From: CASFRF01 sp031549345
GTDB taxonomy: Bacteria > Verrucomicrobiota > Lentisphaeria > Victivallales > Victivallaceae
Reading direction: 5' to 3'
DNA length: 64,000 nucleotides
NCBI GenBank assembly: GCA_031549345.1
Contig: JAVBPY010000011.1
Coordinates: 27,038-91,037, forward strand
In this document: piece after piece, positions 52,708-61,119 of the stretch
Position numbering within the stretch: the first letter of the stretch is position 1
Layout: each line of letters starts with the position of its first letter
Translations under genes and position numbers: made by a program
The notes under the pieces: model-generated
What the model saw: the letters and a program-made list of their open reading frames with translations, nothing else
What the model was told of the DNA's origin: nothing
Databases searched by the model: none

Positions 52708-53499
52708 ATGAACTTCCTGAAACACGCCTCCTTTGCCGCGGCCGTCCTTTCCTGTGCCGCCCTCTGCGCCGCCGATGACGTAATCGCCTACTATCAATTC
52801 CAGGATGCCGCCCCCGGCACCAAACTTCAGGCCAACGCGCCGGTCAAATCCTCCATCAACTCTCCCGCGCTGGACATGAAGACCAACGCCACCAACGCCA
52901 GTTACGTCATCGAAGTTTCCGACGACGTCCCCGGCAAAGTGATCGTCGCCAAAGACGGCAAAGTGGTGAACGCCGACAACAAAAGTTCCCTCCGCTTCAC
53001 CCGCGCCAACCGGGGAATGACCGGCACGCTCTCCCTGGCGCACAACGCGCTGCTGAACCAGAAGGAATTCACCATCGAATGCTTCGTCAAGCTGGAAAAA
53101 GGAGCCGACTGGGGTTCGCTTCTCAACAAGGCGCGCGCGGGTGAATTCGGCACATGGAGCATCCAGCTCCAGTCGAACACAGGGTTCCTCCGCAGCCGCC
53201 TCGACCTCAATGCGGACGGAGACGCGGCGAAAAAGTTCTTCAATATCTGCCAGGAAACCAAATTCAACCTCCTCGACAACCAGTGGCACCACATCGCGCT
53301 GACCTTCGACGACGAAACCAGGGAAGTCAAACTTTTCGCCGACTACCAGGAACAATACTCCGGCAAAGCCCCGGCCAATCTTGTTTTCGGCGAAGGGGCG
53401 CTGACGGTGTTTGAAGGCGTGCTTTCCGGCAACATCGACGAAATGCGCTTCAGCGACGAAGCCCTCAAGACCGATGAAATGCTCCGGGTGAAGAAGTAA
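52708..53499 (+). CDS. Secreted LamG-domain protein
   Basis: 263 residues. Signal peptide MNFLKHASFAAAVLSCAALCAADD, then one LamG/concanavalin-like fold with the usual strands (EFTIECFVKLEKG, QWHHIALTFDDE, GNIDEMRFSDEAL). Probably binds glycans or acts as a surface lectin; no enzyme residues seen. AAAGG ribosome-binding site. First gene of a three-gene operon. Confidence 0.88.
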   Translation: MNFLKHASFAAAVLSCAALCAADDVIAYYQFQDAAPGTKLQANAPVKSSINSPALDMKTNATNASYVIEVSDDVPGKVIVAKDGKVVNADNKSSLRFTRANRGMTGTLSLAHNALLNQKEFTIECFVKLEKGADWGSLLNKARAGEFGTWSIQLQSNTGFLRSRLDLNADGDAAKKFFNICQETKFNLLDNQWHHIALTFDDETREVKLFADYQEQYSGKAPANLVFGEGALTVFEGVLSGNIDEMRFSDEALKTDEMLRVKK

Positions 53500-53501
53500 C
53501 C

Positions 53502-54254
53502 GTGCGCTGCGCCTGGGAAGAATTATCCATTCCGAATGCGGAGCTCTACGAAGAGCTCCGCGCGGTGGATTACGCGGGAAACGGCCACGCGCAACAACTT
53601 CTGCATGTGGCTGTTCCGCGTAATAAAACACCATCGCGGGCGGTCATTTTCTTCCATGGCGGCGGCCTGACCGGGGGCGGCATGGAATGCCCCCGCGCGC
53701 TCTTTGACGGACGCAACGCGGTCGTCATCCCCCGCTACCGGTGGATTCCGGATGTTTCGCCCCAAGACTGCCTGGAGGACGCCGCCGACGCGACGGCGTG
53801 GACGATGCGCGCATTCCCGAGCGTTTGGCTCGGCGGCATGTCCGCGGGGGCATACCTCGCGGCGATGGTCGGCATGGATCAGGATTTTCTTGCACGTCGC
53901 GCACTGAATTGCAGGGATCTTGCCGGACTTCTGCTCATAAGCGGCCAGATGTCCACACATTTTCAACTCAAACTCACCTTGAAATACCCCGGGGCGAACG
54001 CCGTGCCGGTCATCGACCGTTACGCGCCGTTGTTCCATTTGTCCAAGGAGCTGCCGCCCGTGCTCTGCGTTACCGGGGCCAGCGGGCTCGACGTCGCGGG
54101 GCGGCCGGAAGAAAACGCGCTTTTTCACGCAACCCTCAAGGCCCTGGGGCACACCCGTTCCGAACACCACGCGCTTTCCGGGCACGACCACGGCGGCGCG
54201 TTTGAAAGCTGCGGGCATCTGGTCGCCCGCTTCCTCGAGCGTTATTCCCCATGA
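53502..54254 (+). CDS. Alpha/beta hydrolase, acetyl-esterase-like
   Basis: 250 residues from GTG 53502, two bases after the LamG stop. Hormone-sensitive-lipase type oxyanion motif FFHGGGLTGGG, nucleophile elbow GGMSAGAYLA, and the catalytic His in GHDHGGAF. No signal peptide. Likely deacetylates or deacylates a small substrate, perhaps an imported sugar. Start codon is not certain, but no ATG with a ribosome-binding site is available. Confidence 0.85.
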   Translation: MRCAWEELSIPNAELYEELRAVDYAGNGHAQQLLHVAVPRNKTPSRAVIFFHGGGLTGGGMECPRALFDGRNAVVIPRYRWIPDVSPQDCLEDAADATAWTMRAFPSVWLGGMSAGAYLAAMVGMDQDFLARRALNCRDLAGLLLISGQMSTHFQLKLTLKYPGANAVPVIDRYAPLFHLSKELPPVLCVTGASGLDVAGRPEENALFHATLKALGHTRSEHHALSGHDHGGAFESCGHLVARFLERYSP

Positions 54255-55171
54255 CTACGATGCATTGGATCGCCGCGCCCGTCGTCGGCTTCATCGGCAT
54301 GATGGCGGGGGGATACTGGGGGGTTGGTAGCGGCTGGATCGTGGTGCCGGTCATGCTGATCCTGGGCTTCCAGCCGCTGGAAGCGGTCGGGATCGGCCTC
54401 CTGCAGATGATCCCCTCGGCGCTACCGACGGTGCTCAAACAAACCCCCTCCATCGGTTGGGGGGCAAAGAGCGCGGGGCGTTCGCTGGTTCTTCCTCTTG
54501 GTATCGGCGCGGCGCTGACGGCGCTGTGCGGAAAATCGCTCAACGCGCTGCTTCTCGCGCACTGCGGCCCCCGCGTTCTGGACTGGATGCTGCTGCTCTT
54601 CATCCTCGCCATCGCGTTCCAGACATTGACAAGCCGGACGCGAAGCTACGGGGATGAAATGCCCCCCCTGAGCGCCCGTGTGCAATTCGGCGCCTTCTTT
54701 GTGGGCCTCGGAACGGGGCTTTTGAGCTCTCTTTTGGGGGTCGGCGGCGGCATCATCATCCGTCCGACGCTGACGGCGGTCTACAAAGTTCCGGAGATGT
54801 TGACGGGAAAAATCGTCCGCCTCCTTGTGCTGGTTACAACCGTAACAGGAGGTGCCGTGTATTTGTTCGGCGTGGGCTGGAGCATCCTCGGCATGGCAAT
54901 GCTGACGGCGGCGGGGGGCATGCTGGGTTTTCCCCTGGGGAGCGCCATGCACAAAATTGTGTACGACGCAGGGTATGCGCAGCACATCCACAAAAGTTTC
55001 GCCGCCGTGGCGCTCGCGCTTGTGGTCAATACCTTGTTCCGCATTTTCGACTGCGCGGAGCTGAGCCGCTGGGTGATTTGCGGAATCGGTCTTTCGCTTG
55101 GCGCCTACCTTGTCGGCTTCACGTTCTACGCGCGTCAGCGTCGGGCGAGCGATTCGTACAAACCGTTGTAA
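54251..55171 (+). CDS. TauE/SafE family membrane permease
   Basis: 306 residues with about eight transmembrane segments in two repeats, each with the family's glycine-rich helix start (GFIGMMAGGYWGVGSGWI and LGVGGGIIIRPTL). Family members export or import organosulfur or small anionic compounds; substrate unknown. Starts with a 4-base ATGA overlap on the hydrolase stop, and its tail overlaps the convergent UroD-family gene by 37 bp. Confidence 0.88.
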   Translation: MTTMHWIAAPVVGFIGMMAGGYWGVGSGWIVVPVMLILGFQPLEAVGIGLLQMIPSALPTVLKQTPSIGWGAKSAGRSLVLPLGIGAALTALCGKSLNALLLAHCGPRVLDWMLLLFILAIAFQTLTSRTRSYGDEMPPLSARVQFGAFFVGLGTGLLSSLLGVGGGIIIRPTLTAVYKVPEMLTGKIVRLLVLVTTVTGGAVYLFGVGWSILGMAMLTAAGGMLGFPLGSAMHKIVYDAGYAQHIHKSFAAVALALVVNTLFRIFDCAELSRWVICGIGLSLGAYLVGFTFYARQRRASDSYKPL

Positions 55172-56190
55172 TACAACGCCCGTTCCACCGGAACATCGGC
55201 GGGGAGATGGTTGCCGACGGCGAGCATGAACCCCGGATATTTCCGCCCCCAGCGCATGGCGCGTTCGACCTCGAAACGAATTTCGTCGAGCGTTCCGTAG
55301 CAAAGCGTCCGGCAATCCACGCCGCCGACAAAACCGACCCGGTCGCCGTACAACTCCCCAAAACGCTCCATGTCGTTGCACGGCTCCATAACCACGGAAT
55401 CGACGTTGAGGGCAACGATATCGGCGTAAAATGCGTCGATTTTTCCGTCGGAGGTGAACATGACGATTTTTCCCGCATCCTTCAGGATGCCGATTAAGCG
55501 CCGAAGGTGCGGAAAAATAAATTTCCTGTACCAATCCGGATGCGCCGCCGGACCGGAGGTCCAGCACAAATCGTCGTGCACCATAATGACGGGGGCGGAA
55601 CTGGCGGCGGCGGCGACGAAAAACCGCGTCATCCATTCGGCGTAGCTGTCGATCACGCGGACAAAACGATCCGGCTCGCAAGCGATCGCCTCCAACAGCG
55701 CCTCCCAGCCGAAAATCTCGATCAATCCGGAAAACAATGTGATGTAAACACCGGTCATGTTCACGCAATCGGGAACCTCAGCGCACATCCTCCGGTACTG
55801 CGCGTCGTAGCGGGCCACCAAATCGGCGTGTCCGAAGGAACGGAACTGCCGGGCGGGGTCCACCGCATACACTTGTTCCGGTTCCGCATAGGGGTGGATG
55901 GTTCCCGCGTCAAAATCGTTTTCGCCGTAAGCGGCGTGCCCGAGTTTCGTAACGCGCGCCCCCGCCTCCTCCAGAAACTGCCTGCTGATGAGAACATTCC
56001 AGAGAAATCCGTAGTCCCATTGTTTCCGGAACGCCCGCTGCGCCGCAGGCCGCAAGTCGGGGTTGTCCACATCGATGCCCGTAACGCGGCGCATCAACTC
56101 CCAATGGTAAAAATCCGCGGAATACTCGGTACGCGGAATCTTCGCGGAAAACTCCCCATGCAGCGCGGCCCAGGCATCGGCGAAAGCCAT
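55135..56190 (-). CDS. Uroporphyrinogen decarboxylase-family protein, likely methyltransferase
   Basis: 351 residues. UroD/MtaA/CmuA-type barrel with VIMVHDDLCWTSGP, IVMFTSDGKID and VGFVGGVDCRTLCYG. The final two blocks occur in corrinoid-dependent methyltransferases and not in true HemE, so a role in C1 transfer is more likely than haem synthesis. Not grouped with a corrinoid protein here. Confidence 0.85.
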   Translation of the reverse strand: MAFADAWAALHGEFSAKIPRTEYSADFYHWELMRRVTGIDVDNPDLRPAAQRAFRKQWDYGFLWNVLISRQFLEEAGARVTKLGHAAYGENDFDAGTIHPYAEPEQVYAVDPARQFRSFGHADLVARYDAQYRRMCAEVPDCVNMTGVYITLFSGLIEIFGWEALLEAIACEPDRFVRVIDSYAEWMTRFFVAAAASSAPVIMVHDDLCWTSGPAAHPDWYRKFIFPHLRRLIGILKDAGKIVMFTSDGKIDAFYADIVALNVDSVVMEPCNDMERFGELYGDRVGFVGGVDCRTLCYGTLDEIRFEVERAMRWGRKYPGFMLAVGNHLPADVPVERALYYNGLYESLARR

Positions 56191-56307
56191 ATTCTCCTCC
56201 GTGTTTAATCGCTTTCGTTACCCTACATCTCCTTTGATTATTTGCAAGTTCAAACCATCGTTTGATAAAAGAGCCGCATATAAACAACAACAAGGGGAGG
56301 AGCATTC

Positions 56308-56976
56308 ATGGACGTCAATTCACTTACAAGTCTTGTCAGTGTCAGCGATCAAAACACGTATCTGAAATTTATTTCGGACAAGGGAAAAAACAGTTGTGAG
56401 AAATGCTTGCAGTACCATGAGAAAATATACAATGCCGACGATGCAGAAAAACCCAAACTTCCCCTCCATCCGAATTGCAGATGCCAATATAAACTTATTG
56501 AATTCAGAGGCAGTGCCGGAGCCGCGTTAAAAGATGTGGACGATTCTTCGAAAATCACACTGAACTCTCCCGGGGAAGAAAAAGAACTCATTCTCCTGAT
56601 CGCCAAAGAGGAATACACCCGCCAGTCAAAAATCAAGTACGATCCGCTCGAGGCATGCGGCCTGCAATCCGATGAATTGGCTTCGAAACTTTATGTCTGT
56701 AAATTTAATCATTGGAACATTTGGGTTATTCGTGGGAGTAGATTTTTTATAGTCAATAGATGGGCAATGAATACATTCAGACTGCAAACACAGCATCACG
56801 TCGTTCTAGTTGATTCCCGGGATGGAATTAAAAACAGTTTTATTCTCGACACATTTAAAGCTGGTGACATCGACGGAAAAACAACGTATTTAGAATGGAA
56901 AAGAAGAAACCACAATAATTTTACCATCATTCCATCAGGAGCGGAAGAAATTGAGCGGCTAAACAAGAAAAAATAG
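56308..56976 (+). CDS. Protein with phage-head-like Cys/His signature, unknown function
   Basis: 222 residues after a strong GGGGAGGAG. Residues about 30-62 carry CEKCLQYHEKIY and LHPNCRCQYK, the spacing found in the C-terminal region of phage Mu gpF-like minor head proteins and in some polymorphic toxins. The rest is a charged alpha/beta domain (HHVVLVDSRDG, TTYLEWKRRNHNNF). No signal peptide. DNA is visibly AT-richer than the core genes. Context beside Rhs cassettes suggests a toxin or mobile-element remnant, but this is only an inference. Confidence 0.65.
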   Translation: MDVNSLTSLVSVSDQNTYLKFISDKGKNSCEKCLQYHEKIYNADDAEKPKLPLHPNCRCQYKLIEFRGSAGAALKDVDDSSKITLNSPGEEKELILLIAKEEYTRQSKIKYDPLEACGLQSDELASKLYVCKFNHWNIWVIRGSRFFIVNRWAMNTFRLQTQHHVVLVDSRDGIKNSFILDTFKAGDIDGKTTYLEWKRRNHNNFTIIPSGAEEIERLNKKK

Positions 56977-57054
56977 CTTGTCTTTTCGGCAAATTGGATT
57001 ATTGTAGCATCGCATAAAACTCACTCAACAATCCATGAGAAGAAAAACAAATTC

Positions 57055-57339
57055 ATGTGGAATCGGCTAAAAAAAATATTTACAGCGGAATTGCTGACTA
57101 CGGAGCAGAAAGCGTTTGGCGGACGCTTTTTGCTCCTTTCTTTCGTCTGCACTTTCCCCACTGTGGAGCAAACTTTATTCTTTTTCCTTCTGTTTATGAG
57201 TACGGAACTTCTGGTCGGCATTTTTGTCGCGAAATGCCTCACTTTGCGGGCGGCACGATTCTGCGGATGGGCACTCCCGCCGATCGCACTGGTTGCGGCA
57301 TTGGCCTTATACGCAAAATATGCCCATATGTGGCGCTGA
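57055..57339 (+). CDS. Small two-TM membrane protein, tandem copy 1
   Basis: 94 residues: an amphipathic basic start (MWNRLKKIFTAELLTTEQK) and two hydrophobic segments, one in the middle (LFFFLLFMSTELLVGIF) and one near the end (GWALPPIALVAALAL). 302 bp upstream of a nearly identical second copy. No known family recognised. In this accessory context an immunity or resistance role is possible. Confidence 0.6.
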   Translation: MWNRLKKIFTAELLTTEQKAFGGRFLLLSFVCTFPTVEQTLFFFLLFMSTELLVGIFVAKCLTLRAARFCGWALPPIALVAALALYAKYAHMWR

Positions 57340-57356
57340 ACAAGAGTAAAAAATCC

Positions 57357-57641
57357 ATGTGGAATCGGCTAAAAAAAATATTTACGGCTGAATTGCTGAC
57401 TACGGAGCAGAAAGCGTTTGGCGGGCGCTTTCTGTTCGCGTCCTTCGTTTGCACTTTCCCCACCTGGGATCAAGCTTTATTCTTTTTCCTTCTGTTTATG
57501 AGTACGGAACTTCTGGTCGGCATTTTTGTCGCGAAATGCCTCACTTTGCGGGCGGCACGATTCTGCGGATGGGCACTCCCACCGATCGCCCTGGTTGCGG
57601 CATTGGCTGTGTCCATGAAATACGCCTATATATGGCGTTGA
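57357..57641 (+). CDS. Small two-TM membrane protein, tandem copy 2
   Basis: 94 residues, almost the same as copy 1 across the whole length. Differences cluster in two spots: LLLSFVCTFPTVEQT against LFASFVCTFPTWDQA, and the last fifteen residues. The 17 bp between the copies contains AAGAGTAAA as a weak ribosome-binding site. Clearly a tandem duplication. Confidence 0.6.
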   Translation: MWNRLKKIFTAELLTTEQKAFGGRFLFASFVCTFPTWDQALFFFLLFMSTELLVGIFVAKCLTLRAARFCGWALPPIALVAALAVSMKYAYIWR

Positions 57642-57658
57642 AGAGGAGTAAAAGTTCC

Positions 57659-57735
57659 ATGCGAAATCGGTTAAAAAAATATTTACAGTTGAATTTCTGA
57701 CTACGGAGCAGAAGGAGTTTGGCGAACGCTTATGA
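57659..57735 (+). pseudogene. Remnant of a third tandem copy
   Basis: ATG CGA AAT CGG TTA matches the start of copies 1 and 2, but the poly-A run is one base shorter (seven A instead of eight), shifting the frame to a stop after 13 codons. Similarity continues past this point (ACTACGGAGCAGAAG, then GGCGAACGCTTATGA) and then ends abruptly. Confidence 0.8.
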
Positions 57736-57821
57736 CACCTTGTAAAGACTAACGCCACTCACTGACTCCTTAAGAGCTGGAAGCATGTAATTTACCCAAA
57801 GAGTGCCAGTGTTTGTATTGA

Positions 57822-58634
57822 CTATTGGGCGTTTTCTTTGCCTTCAAGTGATTTTTGAATTGCAATACGGTGAATCCGAATCTGATTCAATTGCTCAACG
57901 GAGAGCTTTCCTTGCTTGAAGAGGCGTTCGGCTTCGGAAAAAAGCCAATTCAGCTCCAAGTCGACTTTGCGGAGCTCCTGTTTATCCTGCCTCAGATCAA
58001 TCGCATTGGTCAGAAGCGGATGGTTCATCAGTTCGCGGGCATCGGCATAAATTTTCCTGTCGCTCGGCTGCTTTGCGTGCCAAATTATGCTCAATTTCCA
58101 ATTGAGTTCCGGAGTTTCAGCGGAATAACCGTGCACCAAGAAACGCCTCTTAACTCCGGGCGGTGGCGGACCGAATGTCTTATTGTGCTTTTTCATCTGT
58201 ACGATTGTATGCTTCTGATTAAAAACCAGGATGCTTTTTTCTTGAATCCATATATCCACATCTTGTCGCGGCATCGTAAAAAGCTCGCTCTGGAAGAATT
58301 TTCCGTAACGCAGCGTGAACCCAACGCCCATTTTCTGAGAAGCTTTTACAGAATCGATGGCGCTTGGCGAATTCATGCAGTAGAAATAAATCGACGATTT
58401 TGAAGCGCCGGCGGGAATCGTCACAACTTGATCAAAATGCGTATCGTCATCATTCTCCAGAAAGACCTGGAGAATTACATCCCCGGACACTTCATCCGAA
58501 CGCAATATGTCCAATTTAACCGTAGAAACAAGAGGAGCGTAATAGTCCGAATCATAAACAATATTCAGTGCGGGCTCCACAGCGCCAAGAGTTAGTAGTC
58601 TGCATGCAAACAAAAGCAGAAGCATCTTCTTCAT
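57822..58634 (-). CDS. Secreted candidate partner of the orphan Rhs tip
   Basis: 270 residues. Signal peptide MKKMLLLLFACRLLTLGAV, then a beta-rich N-terminal half that looks like a Calx-beta/immunoglobulin-type sandwich (VILQVFLENDDDTHFDQVVTIP) and a helical, charged C-terminal half. Starts six bases after the stop of the orphan Rhs C-terminal frame, the usual place for a cognate immunity gene. No family recognised. Confidence 0.65.
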   Translation of the reverse strand: MKKMLLLLFACRLLTLGAVEPALNIVYDSDYYAPLVSTVKLDILRSDEVSGDVILQVFLENDDDTHFDQVVTIPAGASKSSIYFYCMNSPSAIDSVKASQKMGVGFTLRYGKFFQSELFTMPRQDVDIWIQEKSILVFNQKHTIVQMKKHNKTFGPPPPGVKRRFLVHGYSAETPELNWKLSIIWHAKQPSDRKIYADARELMNHPLLTNAIDLRQDKQELRKVDLELNWLFSEAERLFKQGKLSVEQLNQIRIHRIAIQKSLEGKENAQ

Positions 58635-58640
58635 ATCTAT

Positions 58641-59852
58641 TTATTCCGTGTATGTTTTAGAATACGAACCCGAGCCAGATGAAAATAATCCAAGCCTTCC
58701 ATCGTCCATAACGCGCTGGACAACCAGCGTGACCGTGCAAGAAATTGTTATGCTTATCTCTTGTACACCTGGAGAATTTGGTGGGGATATTGTTATCCCG
58801 CCGGGAACTCGGTTGCCTTCCAATACCCACGAGCCATTTTGATAGCTCCATATCACGGAAAAATTAATTCCTGCGATACGATCAAGATCCCAATAAGACT
58901 CAATGCTCCCGTACACTTCTAACGTGTAAAGATTATAAGAATACTCTTGTGGGTCTATCTGCACATCATATGTGAACGATGGCAATGCTATGCTGTATGA
59001 AACATCGATTTGCTCTGGCGTCGAGATTGCAGAATGAGGCAGGTCTGAAACTGTTACGTTGATTACATCTGTTCCCAACGAGTCAATATTTCCAATTACC
59101 CCGTTGTTCACATACGCGAAGTTGTTCCATCCGTCGGGGTAGCCTAGGGGGTCTTGGGTTTGCCATTTGGCGAGGTCGGAACGGTAGTTGCGGAACAGGA
59201 AGGCGTAGCCGAGGTCGCCGACGGCGGGTTTTCCGGTGAAGAACGCGGCGCGGTCGGTGGTTTCGCCGAAGGCGGTCATGGAAACGGGGGCGTAGGCACC
59301 GTTTTCGGCGCGGCCCAGCGTGGAGCCAAGCATGTCGTTGAAGAGCAAGGTGTTGTCGGCCAAGATCGGGTTGCCGCCGGTGACGTAGGGCTCGTTCACA
59401 AACTTGGTTTCGTTGCGCGCGATCAGGGCCAGGCCGTCCCAGAGGAACGACTCGCTCTTGCCGTCCTGCGTCGCTGTAGCGAGTTGACCATCAAGGCCAT
59501 AGGTGTAACTCCCGGTCAATTTTCCGCCCTCGGTTACTTGCGTGATTTTATCCTGCCACGCATACGTGTACACCTTGTCGCCCTCTTTTACAAGCCGTCC
59601 CGCCGCGTCGTAGGTGTATTTTGTCACTTTCCCGTCGAACGTGCTCGAAATCAACTGGTTCGCTTTGTCGTACTCGTAGGTGGTGGTTTTATCGCCGATG
59701 GTTTTGGCGAGCAGGTTGCCCGCTGGATCGTACGAATATTTTTCCGCGCCGACGACCTCCAGCAACTGGCCCTTGAGGTCGTATTTGTAGGCCTGTTTTT
59801 TGCCGTTGACTTCGCGGGCGGCGATTTGCCCATCCTTGCTGTACCATTTCAT
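58641..59852 (-). CDS. Orphan Rhs C-terminal module
   Basis: 403 residues with no Rhs N-terminal part. It starts abruptly at MKWYSKDGQ inside the YD-repeat region, runs through the Rhs-associated core (DPLGYPDGWNNFAYVNN) and ends in a tip of about 150 residues (VINVTVSDLPHS to the end) unlike the tip of the main Rhs gene. The tip is beta-rich with no clear catalytic motif. Without upstream secretion parts it would act only after recombination into the full-length gene, as described for orphan Rhs-CT modules. It may still be translated. Confidence 0.8.
   Translation of the reverse strand: MKWYSKDGQIAAREVNGKKQAYKYDLKGQLLEVVGAEKYSYDPAGNLLAKTIGDKTTTYEYDKANQLISSTFDGKVTKYTYDAAGRLVKEGDKVYTYAWQDKITQVTEGGKLTGSYTYGLDGQLATATQDGKSESFLWDGLALIARNETKFVNEPYVTGGNPILADNTLLFNDMLGSTLGRAENGAYAPVSMTAFGETTDRAAFFTGKPAVGDLGYAFLFRNYRSDLAKWQTQDPLGYPDGWNNFAYVNNGVIGNIDSLGTDVINVTVSDLPHSAISTPEQIDVSYSIALPSFTYDVQIDPQEYSYNLYTLEVYGSIESYWDLDRIAGINFSVIWSYQNGSWVLEGNRVPGGITISPPNSPGVQEISITISCTVTLVVQRVMDDGRLGLFSSGSGSYSKTYTE
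59096..59843. repeat. 748-bp Rhs core duplication, copy in orphan module
   Basis: Aligns without a gap to 61697-62444 at a constant offset of 2601 bp, with scattered substitutions. Begins where the YD repeats of the orphan frame begin and ends just past the Rhs core, before the variable tips. Confidence 0.85.
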
Positions 59853-59875
59853 TTCAAGAGTGGCACCATTTCTTA

Positions 59876-60493
59876 TTATTCAACTATTTTGCACGCGTTT
59901 GTCCCAGGAGTTAATGCAAATAATGTCGCGAACAGTCGGCTGGAGGCTGTCTCTGATGACGTCCCTGGAGAACGCGGAAAAGTGAGAATGTACGAATCAA
60001 GAACTTTCCCTTTCGTAAAACGAGTTACGAACATTGAGTTTAACTGTGTTTGGTTTTCTTGAATAATATCATCTTTTCCGAGCGAAGCATGGGCTTCATC
60101 AATAATTTGAGGAATATTTGCAGGCAAGGACCAAAGAACCTTGAGGGCATCTCCTGGATTTTGGAGATTCGCATCATGTTTTATCCAAAGAAGCTCAGTG
60201 TCCGTGAGAAGATAAATATTGTACGCATCCGTACTTTTTTCCGCCCATTCAAAAAGAAGTTTGACTTTTCGGCGATCAATCACCTCAAAAGCCGAGATGA
60301 GAATTTCCTTCCGTATTACATCCCAACGCTCCACCTTGCTCGAAAGGGCATTCCCCCATCGCTGCGCAGCGGACGTACCGAGCAAGGTTTTCAGGGGTGG
60401 GATATTGTCCGATTTTGAGCTATCTTCTTGATTCGGATTCCCCAATGCTGTAATTGAGGATAAGGCACAAAGCAAATATGCAAATCGTATCAT
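59876..60493 (-). CDS. Second secreted candidate immunity protein
   Basis: 205 residues with signal peptide (MIRFAYLLCALSSITALG). Layout and some motifs match the gene upstream: a YNIYLLTDTELLWI strand pair, a late P-x-S segment and a hydrophobic end (SRLFATLFAL). Six bases separate the two genes. Probably a diverged duplicate immunity protein, or the partner of a lost toxin tip. Confidence 0.6.
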   Translation of the reverse strand: MIRFAYLLCALSSITALGNPNQEDSSKSDNIPPLKTLLGTSAAQRWGNALSSKVERWDVIRKEILISAFEVIDRRKVKLLFEWAEKSTDAYNIYLLTDTELLWIKHDANLQNPGDALKVLWSLPANIPQIIDEAHASLGKDDIIQENQTQLNSMFVTRFTKGKVLDSYILTFPRSPGTSSETASSRLFATLFALTPGTNACKIVE

Positions 60494-60498
60494 ATCCC

Positions 60499-61119
60499 CT
60501 AAAGCCTTTCCATAAGTCGAGTCAAAATTCCAAAGGTTGGACTATCAAAATAGTCAATATTTGCAGACGCGGAGCCCGGTTGATCCATGATTATCACATG
60601 GTCCGATAAATTTTTCGAGCGGATAGTAATAAGGAAAAGATGAGCGTCATCATGGCGAAACCTCCATCCGTTGCCTTCTCCGTGGTAATTTTTTAGAATG
60701 CGACTTAGTTGCCGCAGTCCAAGTTTCTCGTCCTCCAAGAAATCACGCCTGGATATCTCTATTTTATTCGATACTTCTACCTTATTGTTTTTCCAGCGAC
60801 CAGTGGATTCATTGCATACATAAATAACATGTTTTTCCGTCACAATGGTGCATTTGTAGTAGGGCGGGTTCAGTTGCTCAAAAAGCGCTAAGAACCCCTG
60901 AGGACAATACTCCTGAAGAACCGTATTCAGTGTATTGTCGCGCAATTCCCCCCACTTCCCAGCCTTTCGTTCTTCAATAATTCGGGAGATTCGCGGAGAG
61001 AGAATTTCACTTTGGCGGATCATCTCGTCAAAAGAGAGGAAGCGTTTCTTTTTTTCCTGAGCCGCAAGGGGGCCAGAAAGAAAAAACAAAACGGAAAGGA
61101 TAAAGAATAAATACTTCAT
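60499..61119 (-). CDS. Secreted candidate immunity protein for the Rhs metallopeptidase tip
   Basis: 206 residues from ATG 61119, which overlaps the Rhs stop in an ATGA; a start four codons earlier lies inside the Rhs frame. Signal peptide MKYLFFILSVLFFLSGPLAAQ. The mature part is about 180 residues with YKCTIVTEKHVIYVCNES and HLFLITIRSKNLSDHVIIMDQPG. No known family. Position and coupling are those of a cognate immunity gene; the signal peptide suggests protection in the periplasm. Confidence 0.7.
   Translation of the reverse strand: MKYLFFILSVLFFLSGPLAAQEKKKRFLSFDEMIRQSEILSPRISRIIEERKAGKWGELRDNTLNTVLQEYCPQGFLALFEQLNPPYYKCTIVTEKHVIYVCNESTGRWKNNKVEVSNKIEISRRDFLEDEKLGLRQLSRILKNYHGEGNGWRFRHDDAHLFLITIRSKNLSDHVIIMDQPGSASANIDYFDSPTFGILTRLMERL

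Noticed and set aside
57057..57641. A 194-codon frame linking tandem copies 1 and 2
   Set aside because: In this frame copy 1 is read out of phase and only copy 2 is meaningful. Each copy has its own ATG and stop.
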